A stretch of 19,197 nucleotides of DNA from an uncultured Oscillospiraceae bacterium. GTDB lineage: Bacteria; Bacillota; Clostridia; Oscillospirales; Oscillospiraceae. The number at the start of each line of letters is the position of its first letter. Position 1 is the first letter of the stretch. Under the pieces are notes generated by a model. It worked only from the letters and a program-made list of their open reading frames with translations. It ran no database searches and had not been told where the DNA came from. Position numbers and translations under genes: made by a program. Below, in pieces: positions 1 to 6,079 of the stretch. The stretch is taken from contig CAKTKX010000008.1 of NCBI GenBank assembly GCA_934572365.1, forward strand, positions 1 through 19,197. The letters run 5' to 3'.

Positions 1-21
1 GCCGGAATACGCACGGTTTCG

Positions 22-51
22 ACCTCCCGGGCATAGATTGTGCCGGGAGGT
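22..51 (+). promoter_or_regulatory. GC-rich hairpin covering the ribosome binding site of the first gene
   Basis: A 9-bp perfect stem pairs 22-30 with 43-51. It can be lengthened by two pairs past one bulged base. A TTTT run starts at 51. The 3' arm contains GGGAGG (45-50), which is also the only good Shine-Dalgarno for the ATG at 60, with 9 bases between. The structure could be an intrinsic terminator of an unseen upstream gene (the T run is short), or a hairpin that hides the ribosome binding site. No gene can be assigned to bases 1-59; one frame reaches a stop at 34-36, which could be the end of an upstream gene. Confidence 0.5.
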
Positions 52-59
52 TTTGCGTT

Positions 60-314
60 ATGAGAATCTTTATCATCACGTTCCGCTCGGTGACGTTCGC
101 CCAGCGGGGCGAGCGGCTGCTGAACCGGAACAGCCACCGCTGCGTCCTCCAGCGGACGCCCAAATGGATGGAGCAGCAGGGCTGCGGCTACAGTCTGCGG
201 ATCAAAACGGAAGACATCATCCCGGTGGTGGAGCTTCTGCGGGAGAACGGCGTCCCCCTGCGCAAAATTTACGCCCAGCGCCCGGACGGAAATCTGGAGG
301 AGCTGACGGTATGA
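60..314 (+). CDS. DUF3343 family putative Se/S carrier-like protein
   Basis: This 84-residue cytoplasmic protein fits the DUF3343 family, described as putative selenium/sulfur carrier-like proteins related to the C-terminal part of YedF. It has the typical plan: an N-terminal strand (IFIITF), a helix with alternating charged residues, then a CG-x-SLR motif (Cys42, residues 42-47) that matches the conserved CG-x-ALR of the family. A second cysteine is at position 28. The ATG at 60 has GGGAGG nine bases upstream. Its stop overlaps the start of the next gene (ATGA, 311-314), so the two are probably translationally coupled. Family members often sit beside cysteine desulfurases or selenium genes; a persulfide or selenide carrier role for Cys42 is inference. 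Confidence 0.8.
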   Translation: MRIFIITFRSVTFAQRGERLLNRNSHRCVLQRTPKWMEQQGCGYSLRIKTEDIIPVVELLRENGVPLRKIYAQRPDGNLEELTV

Positions 315-1414
315 TCTATCTGGACAACGGCGCCACCTCCTTCCGCAAGCCGCCGGGGGTGTACCGGGCAGTGGAGCGGGCAATGTACACCTGCGCAAAT
401 CCGGGGCGGGGCGGATATCCTGCGGCAATGGAAGCGTCGGAGACGGTGTACGCCTGCCGGGAAGCTGCGGCGGAGCTGTTTCATTGCCGGCCGGAGCAGG
501 TCGCGCTGACCACCAGCTGCACCCACGGGCTGAACATCGCCATCCGCTCCGTCGTGAAGCCCGGGGGACGGGTGATCGTGTCCGGGTTTGAGCACAACGC
601 TGTGACCCGCCCCCTTCATGCGCTGGGGGCGGATATCCGGGTGGCGGGGCGGCGGCTGTTTGACTGGGAGGACACCCTTTCCCGCTTCGGGCGGGAGCTG
701 AAGCAGGGAGCGGACGCGGCGGTGTTCACCCACGTTTCCAATGTGTTCGGCTATATTCTGCCCGTGGAGCAGCTGGCGGAGATGTGCCGGAAATGGCGGG
801 TGCCGTTTATCATCGACGCCGCCCAGTCCGCCGGGGCGCTGCCGGTGGATCTTCAGGCGCTGGGGGCGGATTTTATCGCCATGCCGGGGCATAAGGGGCT
901 GCTGGGGCCTCAGGGGACGGGGCTGCTGCTCTGCGGCGGCGATGCCCAGCCTCTGCTGTTCGGGGGGACGGGCAGCGATTCCGTGAACCAGGCCATGCCG
1001 GATTATCTGCCCGACCGTCTGGAAGCGGGGACGCTGAACGTACCCGGCTACGCAGGACTGACGGAGGGCTTGCGCTTTGTCCGCCGGACGGGGACGGAAA
1101 CCATTTTCCGCCGGGAGCATCGACAGCTGGAACGGTGCGCTGAGGGCTTGCAAACGCTGGGGATGGAGGTATTCGCCGGGGCGCATCAGGCATCGACGGT
1201 ATCCTTCCGGCCGGGAATGGACTGCGAGGAGGCGGCGGCACTTCTGGCAAAGCAGGGCATTGCGGTTCGCGCGGGGCTGCACTGCGCCCCCCTTGCCCAC
1301 GAAAGCGCGGGGACGCTGGAATCGGGGACGGTACGGGTCAGCTTCGGTCATGACGCGTCCGACTCCCAAACCGACGCATTCTTAAGGGCGGTATCCAAAC
1401 TTCCCAGAGGATAG
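311..1414 (+). CDS. class V aminotransferase, cysteine desulfurase type (PLP-dependent)
   Basis: A 367-residue fold-type I PLP enzyme of the NifS/SufS/Csd kind, expected to take sulfur (or selenium) from cysteine (or selenocysteine) as an enzyme-bound persulfide. Visible motifs: YLDNGATS at the N-terminus, TTSCTHGLN (67-75), the cofactor aspartate in DAAQSAGA (Asp169, Gln172), the PLP lysine in MPGHKG (Lys195), and RAGLHCAP near the C-terminus with Cys325 in the place of the catalytic cysteine. The frame stays open upstream to a TTG at 38, but the ATG at 311 is chosen because homology begins there, GGAGGAG lies eight bases before it, and it forms an ATGA overlap with the carrier-like gene. 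The sulfur acceptor is unknown; the coupled DUF3343 protein is the obvious candidate (inference). Confidence 0.88.
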   Translation: MIYLDNGATSFRKPPGVYRAVERAMYTCANPGRGGYPAAMEASETVYACREAAAELFHCRPEQVALTTSCTHGLNIAIRSVVKPGGRVIVSGFEHNAVTRPLHALGADIRVAGRRLFDWEDTLSRFGRELKQGADAAVFTHVSNVFGYILPVEQLAEMCRKWRVPFIIDAAQSAGALPVDLQALGADFIAMPGHKGLLGPQGTGLLLCGGDAQPLLFGGTGSDSVNQAMPDYLPDRLEAGTLNVPGYAGLTEGLRFVRRTGTETIFRREHRQLERCAEGLQTLGMEVFAGAHQASTVSFRPGMDCEEAAALLAKQGIAVRAGLHCAPLAHESAGTLESGTVRVSFGHDASDSQTDAFLRAVSKLPRG

Positions 1415-1439
1415 TCGCAATTTTTTTACAGATTGGCTA

Positions 1440-1468
1440 TTGCCATCGGCGCCGGTATTCGCTATAAT
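1440..1468 (+). promoter_or_regulatory. sigma-A-type promoter of the cdaA-rsgA run
   Basis: TTGCCA at 1440-1445 and a perfect TATAAT at 1463-1468 are separated by 17 bases. The expected transcription start is near 1475, inside the 88-base gap between the desulfurase and cdaA. A perfect 10-bp palindrome lies just downstream (1482-1491). No strong terminator for the preceding gene is visible in the gap: a T7 run at 1421-1427 follows only a 5-bp stem. Confidence 0.75.
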
Positions 1469-1481
1469 AAGCAAGATAATA

Positions 1482-1491
1482 GTAAATTTAC
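1482..1491. promoter_or_regulatory. 10-bp palindrome at the start of the cdaA transcript (possible operator)
   Basis: GTAAATTTAC is a perfect palindrome at about +8 to +17 relative to the transcription start predicted from the promoter at 1440-1468. A repressor could bind there, but an AT-rich palindrome this short can arise by chance. No cognate regulator is evident in the window. Confidence 0.25.
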
Positions 1492-1544
1492 GATAGCGGA
1501 GTATGCGCTATACAAAAGTTGACATAAAAGGGGTAAAAACGTTT

Positions 1545-2420
1545 ATGGAGAGCATTCAGAATTTGCTGCAGCAGCTGGCGCGAATGCAGTGGTCAGACTA
1601 TCTGGATATCGCCGTAGTCGCGTTTCTGATATATAAAATTCTGCCGCTGATCAAGACACCCAGCACCACCCGGATCGCCAAGGCTGTGGCCGTGGTTCTG
1701 GTCATTGCATGGCTGACCGATCTGCTGCATCTGTATACGGTGGCCTTCTTCATGAAGCAGTTCCTGTCCATCGGACTGCTGGCGCTGGTCATTCTGTTCC
1801 AGCCGGAACTGCGGCGGATGCTGGATCATTTGGGCAGTGTGAAGCTGACTAGTATCTTCGGCGTCAACAAACCCGTGCAGCAGGAGATGGACGCGGTCAT
1901 CACCCAGACCGTGCGCGCCTGCGAGGCCATGGGCCGGGAAAAGGTGGGCGCGCTGATCGTCTTCGCCCGGGAGCAGCGGCTGGAGGAATACTTCAAAACC
2001 GGCACCCAGATCGACGGTCAGGTTTCCGATCAGCTGATCAGGAACATTTTCTTCAAAAATTCCCCCCTCCACGACGGCGCAATGATCATCCGGGACGGCC
2101 GGGTCGCCGCCGCGGGGTGCGTGCTGCCCCTGTCCGACAGCAACCGTCTCAGCGCGGACTTAGGCACCCGGCACCGCGCCGGCGTGGGTATGAGCGAGGC
2201 TTCCGACGCGGTGGTGGTGATCGTCTCCGAGGAGACCGGCACCATTTCCGTGGCGGTGGGCGGAATGCTCAAGCGGCATCTTGCGCCCCAGACGCTGGAC
2301 AAGCTGCTGCACAACGAACTGTGTCCTGCCGACGACGGGGAGGATAAGCAGGACTTGAGTCTGCGGCTGAAGCAGAAGCTGCAGTCCCACAGAAAGGAGA
2401 CTGACGGCAATGAAAAATAA
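1545..2420 (+). CDS. cdaA: diadenylate cyclase CdaA (c-di-AMP synthase)
   Basis: A 291-residue membrane-bound enzyme that makes cyclic di-AMP from two ATP; c-di-AMP controls potassium, osmolyte and cell wall homeostasis in Firmicutes. Three hydrophobic N-terminal segments (about 17-34, 44-62 and 68-86) precede the DAC (DisA_N) domain. That domain holds the signature NSPLHDGAMII (DGA at 177-179) and GTRHRAGVGMSE (RHR at 209-211). Length is close to B. subtilis CdaA (about 270). The frame opens at an ATG at 1503, but that start has a GGAG only one base away. The ATG at 1545 has AAAAGGGG eleven bases upstream and leads directly into the usual N-terminus, so it is preferred. It is first in the long run and overlaps cdaR by 11 bases, as expected for a cyclase and its regulator. 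Confidence 0.95.
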   Translation: MESIQNLLQQLARMQWSDYLDIAVVAFLIYKILPLIKTPSTTRIAKAVAVVLVIAWLTDLLHLYTVAFFMKQFLSIGLLALVILFQPELRRMLDHLGSVKLTSIFGVNKPVQQEMDAVITQTVRACEAMGREKVGALIVFAREQRLEEYFKTGTQIDGQVSDQLIRNIFFKNSPLHDGAMIIRDGRVAAAGCVLPLSDSNRLSADLGTRHRAGVGMSEASDAVVVIVSEETGTISVAVGGMLKRHLAPQTLDKLLHNELCPADDGEDKQDLSLRLKQKLQSHRKETDGNEK

Positions 2421-3633
2421 ACTTGGCTCCATTCTGCTGTCCATTGCCATCGCCTTTGGCCTTTGGCTGTATGTCATCACCTATGTCAGTCCCAATTCCG
2501 AGGAGACCTACTATAATATCCCGGTGGTTCTGGAAGGCGAGAGCGTCCTGAACGAGCGGGGGCTGATGTGTACCTCCACGTCCTCCTCCACGGTGTCGTT
2601 GCAGCTGGCGGGCGCGAGAAGCGATCTGATCAAGGTCAATCAGAGCAACATTACCGTGAAGGCCAATCTGTCCGCCATCACCGAGCCGGGGCAGAAGATC
2701 GATCTCCGGTACACCATTTCCTATCCCGGCGACGTGGCGCAGAATGCCTTTGAGGTGCTGTCCCAGAGTGATTTTTACGTAGATGTGGAATACCGCCGGG
2801 TGAAGGATGTGCCGGTGGTGGTGCAGTATGACGGCACCCGGTCGGAGGATTATCTGTACGACACGGAAAATGTGCAGTTGGACTATTCCACGGTGAATAT
2901 CACCGGCCCCGCCTCCGTCGCCGATAAAATCCGGCAGGCGGTGATCGAAGTGGACTTGACGGATCAGGCGGAATCCATCAGCGAAAGCTACCGCTATACC
3001 CTCTGTGACGAGGAAGGCAATCCTGTGGACGCGGCGGAGATCACCACCGATGTGGAAGAAATCCATCTGGACATGAAGATTCAGCGGATTAAAGAACTGC
3101 GGCTGGTGGCGCAGGTCACCTACGGCGGCGGTGCCACGGAAGAAAATACCACCATAACGGTCAATCCCGCTTCCATCCGGGTCACGGGCAGCGATGCTGC
3201 GCTGGCAGAGCTGGGCGACAGCTACACCCTGGCCGAAATCGACCTGCGGTCGGTGGAAAAGTCCCAGAATATGCTCTACACCATCAGTCTGCCGGAAGGC
3301 ATCACCAATCAGACCGGCGTGAGCGAGGCCACGGTGAGCATCCAGTTCTCCGGCCTGAGCACCCGGGAATATACCGTAGCCAATTTCCAGGCCATCAACG
3401 TGCCGGAGGGCATGGAGGTGGAGATCATCAACGCCAACCTGACGGTGCGGGTGCGGGGCGCGGCCGGGCAGATCAGCCAGCTGACGGGAGACGACATCAC
3501 GGTGGTGGTGGACTTCTCCAATGCCGTGGCGGGGACTGCCACCTATAAGGCGTCCATCACCTTCGGTGAGGAATTCAACGCGGTGGGCGCAATATCGGGG
3601 CCGTACTCCGTATCGGCAACGGTAAAGGGGTGA
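2410..3633 (+). CDS. cdaR: CdaR, YbbR-domain regulator of CdaA
   Basis: A 407-residue protein with one N-terminal membrane anchor (about residues 6-25, LGSILLSIAIAFGLWLYVI) and a large extracytoplasmic part built of about four YbbR-type beta repeats (near 30-110, 125-215, 225-315 and 320-405). The repeats are recognisable from recurring patterns such as IPVVLEG, VPVVVQYDG and ELRLVAQVTYGG near their starts. In other Firmicutes CdaR binds CdaA and tunes its activity, linking c-di-AMP output to the envelope. The start lies inside the end of cdaA and has AAGGAG upstream at 2394-2399. The usual third gene, glmM, does not follow; an RseC-family gene starts four bases after the stop. Confidence 0.92.
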   Translation: MKNKLGSILLSIAIAFGLWLYVITYVSPNSEETYYNIPVVLEGESVLNERGLMCTSTSSSTVSLQLAGARSDLIKVNQSNITVKANLSAITEPGQKIDLRYTISYPGDVAQNAFEVLSQSDFYVDVEYRRVKDVPVVVQYDGTRSEDYLYDTENVQLDYSTVNITGPASVADKIRQAVIEVDLTDQAESISESYRYTLCDEEGNPVDAAEITTDVEEIHLDMKIQRIKELRLVAQVTYGGGATEENTTITVNPASIRVTGSDAALAELGDSYTLAEIDLRSVEKSQNMLYTISLPEGITNQTGVSEATVSIQFSGLSTREYTVANFQAINVPEGMEVEIINANLTVRVRGAAGQISQLTGDDITVVVDFSNAVAGTATYKASITFGEEFNAVGAISGPYSVSATVKG

Positions 3634-3637
3634 CGGC

Positions 3638-4048
3638 ATGGAACAGTTCGTCCGGGTGAAGGAAACCTATGACGACGGCACGGCGCTGGTATTCCGCATC
3701 CGGGAAAGCGCCTGTTCCGGCGACTGCCACAAATGCTCCGGCTGCGGTGCGGCGAAGGAAACGGTGACGTTTACGGCGAAGAACCCCATCGGCGCCCGCC
3801 GGGGGGAGCTGGTGAAGGTGGAATCGGAGACTGCCCCGGTGCTGAAAGCGGCGGTGGTACTGTACGTTGCGCCGCTGGTGCTGTTCTTCTTAGGGTACTA
3901 TATCGGCTTCCGGCTGGGGGACTTCGGCGCACTGGCCGGGGGAATTGGGTTTGTGCTGGGCATCATTCTGGTGCTGGTGTACGACCGCAAAGTGGTAAGG
4001 AAAGCCAATGTTGACTATACGATCACAGCTTTCGCAAGAAAAAGCTGA
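3638..4048 (+). CDS. RseC/MucC family membrane protein with cysteine cluster
   Basis: A 136-residue protein of the RseC (SoxR-reducing system) family. The N-terminal soluble part carries four cysteines in the pattern C-x3-C-x2-C-x2-C (Cys26, Cys30, Cys33, Cys36). These are followed by a small beta domain and two membrane segments (about 69-88 and 94-115) flanking FRLGDFGAL. In gamma-proteobacteria RseC works with the Rnf/Rsx complex to keep SoxR reduced; in Clostridia the family's partner is unclear. The gene starts four bases after cdaR and precedes yicC by 24 bases, so it is probably co-transcribed with them. A cofactor on the cysteine cluster is plausible but cannot be shown from sequence. 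Confidence 0.82.
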   Translation: MEQFVRVKETYDDGTALVFRIRESACSGDCHKCSGCGAAKETVTFTAKNPIGARRGELVKVESETAPVLKAAVVLYVAPLVLFFLGYYIGFRLGDFGALAGGIGFVLGIILVLVYDRKVVRKANVDYTITAFARKS

Positions 4049-4072
4049 GAAAAGCCATGAAAAAAGGGGATA

Positions 4073-4957
4073 ATGAGTTTGGTTAAAAGTATGACCGGCT
4101 ACGGCCGCGCCGTGGAGACCGTAAACGGAAGAGAATTTACGGTAGAGCTGCGCTCCGTCAATAACCGCTATCTGGACTGCACCGTGAAGCTGCCCCGCAG
4201 CTTGTCCTTCGGAGAGGACGCGGTGAAGCAGGCCGTGAAGAACGTCATTTCCCGGGGCAAGGTGGACGTATTCCTGTCCGTCCGCTCCGAGGGTGCCGCC
4301 GACGTAAAGGTCACCCTGAATGAGTCCATGGTGGAAGGGTATCTGGCCGCCATGAAGCAGATGGCAGAAAATTTCGACGTGAAAGAGGACATCAGCGTGT
4401 CGCTGCTTTCCCGGATGCCGGATGTGTTTACCGTGGAGAAGCCGGAGGTGGACGAGCAGCAGCTGCTGGACGATCTGCTGAGCGTTGTGAATAAGGCACT
4501 GGCAGGCTTCGACGCCATGCGCACCACGGAGGGCAAAGCGCTGGAGAACGATCTGCGCAGCCGGGGGCAGACCATTTTGTCTCTCGTCAGCCAGGTGGAA
4601 GCGGGCAGCGCCCAGACTGTGCTGGACTACCGCACCCGTTTGGAAAATAAGATCAAAGAGGTGCTGGCCAACACTGCCATCGACGAAAGCCGTATTCTGA
4701 CGGAGGCTGCCATTTTTGCCGACAAGGTGGCGGTGGACGAGGAGACTGTCCGCCTGAGAAGCCACCTGGAGCAGATGAATAACATGCTCACCACCGGCGG
4801 TGCCATCGGACGGAAGCTGGATTTTCTACTTCAGGAGATGAACCGGGAGGCCAACACCATCGGCTCCAAATGCACCGACGTGCGTCTGGCGCGGATCGTG
4901 GTGGAGATCAAGGCTGAGCTGGAAAAAATCCGGGAGCAGACCCAGAATATCGAGTAA
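4073..4957 (+). CDS. YicC/YloC family endoribonuclease
   Basis: A 294-residue member of the YicC family, metal-dependent RNA-cleaving proteins known from E. coli and B. subtilis (YloC). It has the signature N-terminus KSMTGYGRA, the segment VELRSVNNRYLD, and the conserved C-terminal block GRKLDFLLQEMNREANTIGSK, with full family length. Start choice is not settled. The ATG at 4073 lies only three bases after GGGG (4066-4069). A TTG two codons downstream (4079) would give the family-typical start MVKSMTGYG and better spacing. The neighbourhood yicC-remA-gmk-rpoZ is the classical Firmicutes order. Confidence 0.93.
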   Translation: MSLVKSMTGYGRAVETVNGREFTVELRSVNNRYLDCTVKLPRSLSFGEDAVKQAVKNVISRGKVDVFLSVRSEGAADVKVTLNESMVEGYLAAMKQMAENFDVKEDISVSLLSRMPDVFTVEKPEVDEQQLLDDLLSVVNKALAGFDAMRTTEGKALENDLRSRGQTILSLVSQVEAGSAQTVLDYRTRLENKIKEVLANTAIDESRILTEAAIFADKVAVDEETVRLRSHLEQMNNMLTTGGAIGRKLDFLLQEMNREANTIGSKCTDVRLARIVVEIKAELEKIREQTQNIE

Positions 4958-4966
4958 GGAGCGGCT

Positions 4967-5233
4967 ATGAAGCTTGTGAACATCGGTTTTGGCAGCATGG
5001 TCGCTGCGGGGCGGGTGCTTGCCATCGTTGCGCCGGACTCCGCGCCCATCAAGCGGGTGATCCAGGAGGCGCGGGATCGGGGGATGCTCATTGACGCATC
5101 CTACGGGCGCAAAACAAAGGCCGTACTTTTGATGGATACCGACCACGTGATTCTCTCCGGCATCCCCACCGAGACCCTGTATGCCCGGTGGATGGACAGA
5201 CCTGAAGAAGAGATAAAGGAGGACGAAACGTGA
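4967..5233 (+). CDS. remA: RemA family DNA-binding regulator (DUF370)
   Basis: An 88-residue protein of the RemA/DUF370 family. In B. subtilis RemA is a small multimeric DNA-binding protein that activates matrix and osmoprotection genes. The signature parts are present: [12 protein letters not shown] at the N-terminus, [15 protein letters not shown] (17-31) and the [20 protein letters not shown] stretch (38-57). AAGGAG lies five bases before the start. The stop overlaps the gmk start in a GTGA. The target genes here are unknown, and a role in biofilm should not be assumed. Confidence 0.92.
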   Translation: MKLVNIGFGSMVAAGRVLAIVAPDSAPIKRVIQEARDRGMLIDASYGRKTKAVLLMDTDHVILSGIPTETLYARWMDRPEEEIKEDET

Positions 5234-5787
5234 GTAAAGGAAAGATGTTTGTGATCTCCGGCGCTTCCGGTGTGGGAAAAAGCACCGTGCTGAAGCAGGT
5301 GATGGACGGCCGGGACGATCTGGAATTTTCCGTCTCCGCCACCACCCGCCTGCCCCGACCCGGGGAGGTGGACGGGGTACACTACTACTTCGTAACCAAG
5401 GAACGCTTCGAGAAGATGATCCGAGAAAATGCGTTTCTGGAATACGACGCCCACGCGGGCAATTACTACGGCACCCCCCGCGCCCAGGCGGAGGAAAAAA
5501 TGGAGCAGGGACTGCTGCTTCTGGACATCGAGCCTATGGGTGCGAAGCAGGTGAAGCAGTCTGCCCCTGACGCGGTTCTGATCTTCATCATGCCGCCGTC
5601 CCGGGAGGAACTGGAGCGCCGTCTGCGCAGCCGGGGGGATACCTCGGAGGAACAGATCAAGATACGCCTGGAACGGGCGTCCTGGGAAATGGAGCAGCGA
5701 AGCTGGTACGACTATACCGTGGTCAACGATGATGCCAGGCGCTGCGCCGAGGAAATTCTGACAATCATTGCCAATCTGGCTGACTGA
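5230..5787 (+). CDS. gmk: guanylate kinase
   Basis: A 185-residue cytosolic enzyme that converts GMP and ATP to GDP and ADP. The P-loop GASGVGKS is at 11-18, followed by the GMP-binding region with [19 protein letters not shown] and [13 protein letters not shown]. The LID arginines lie in [21 protein letters not shown]. The start is GTG, overlapping the remA stop (GTGA) with AAAGGAGG about five bases upstream. At the usual EIDVQGA position the protein reads DIEPMGA, a conservative acid swap that should still be functional. Confidence 0.97.
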   Translation: MSKGKMFVISGASGVGKSTVLKQVMDGRDDLEFSVSATTRLPRPGEVDGVHYYFVTKERFEKMIRENAFLEYDAHAGNYYGTPRAQAEEKMEQGLLLLDIEPMGAKQVKQSAPDAVLIFIMPPSREELERRLRSRGDTSEEQIKIRLERASWEMEQRSWYDYTVVNDDARRCAEEILTIIANLAD

Positions 5788-5810
5788 TATTATATTGGAG
5801 GAACGAAATT

Positions 5811-6017
5811 ATGCTATACCCCCCTGTTGCTGAACTGCTGAAGAAAGTGGACAGCCGTTATCTGCTGGTGAACCTGGTGGCGCACCGCGCCCGTCAGATC
5901 GCCGCCGAGGCCGAGGCTTTTCAGGAAGACCTGCCGGAAAAGCCTGTGACCATGGCCATTGAGGAAGTGGCAGACGGTGAGCTTTCCGCTACCGTGAAGG
6001 AAGAGTATATGAAATGA
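5811..6017 (+). CDS. rpoZ: RNA polymerase omega subunit
   Basis: A 68-residue omega subunit, close to the B. subtilis length of 67. It has the conserved core SRYLLVNLVAHRARQI (15-30) that clasps the C-terminal part of beta-prime, followed by an acidic, variable tail. GGAGG at 5797-5801 precedes the ATG by nine bases. It sits after gmk as in most Firmicutes, but is followed by priA directly rather than by coaBC. Confidence 0.92.
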   Translation: MLYPPVAELLKKVDSRYLLVNLVAHRARQIAAEAEAFQEDLPEKPVTMAIEEVADGELSATVKEEYMK

Positions 6018-6018
6018 T

Positions 6019-6056
6019 GCTTTCCCGGGGGACGCATGCCGCCCTCCGGGAAAAGC
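6019..6056 (+). other. inverted repeat in the rpoZ-priA gap
   Basis: The 62-base gap between rpoZ and priA contains a GC-rich inverted repeat. The segment 6019-6026 with two further bases pairs with 6047-6056 apart from one bulged A, and an inner GGG (6029-6031) can pair with CCC (6042-6044). No T run follows, so it is not a good terminator. It could protect or process the message, or be a remnant of a lost gene junction. Confidence 0.4.
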
Positions 6057-6079
6057 GGCCTGAAAGGACGGGGTGAAGG

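Noticed and set aside
38..310. N-terminal extension of the desulfurase from the TTG at 38
   Set aside because: It would overlap the whole DUF3343 gene in another frame, is not like the family, and the ATG at 311 has its own ribosome binding site.
269..1369. Minus-strand open frame of 366 codons opposite the desulfurase
   Set aside because: Antisense shadow of a gene with all catalytic residues in place.
1392..1427. Terminator after the desulfurase (TATCC/GGATA stem and T7 run)
   Set aside because: The stem is only 5 bp with a 12-base loop, and seven bases separate it from the T run; too weak to call.
1519..1547. A perfect TTGACA at 1519-1524 as a second cdaA promoter
   Set aside because: The matching -10 position (1542-1547) reads TTTATG and overlaps the start codon, so a transcript from it would lack the start.
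2269..3639. Minus-strand open frame of 456 codons opposite cdaR
   Set aside because: Same antisense pattern, no recognisable motif, while cdaR on the plus strand is well supported.
5768..5796. TTGCCA-N17-TATATT as a promoter for rpoZ
   Set aside because: Its transcription start would fall after the GGAGG ribosome binding site of rpoZ (5797-5801), leaving an untranslatable leader.
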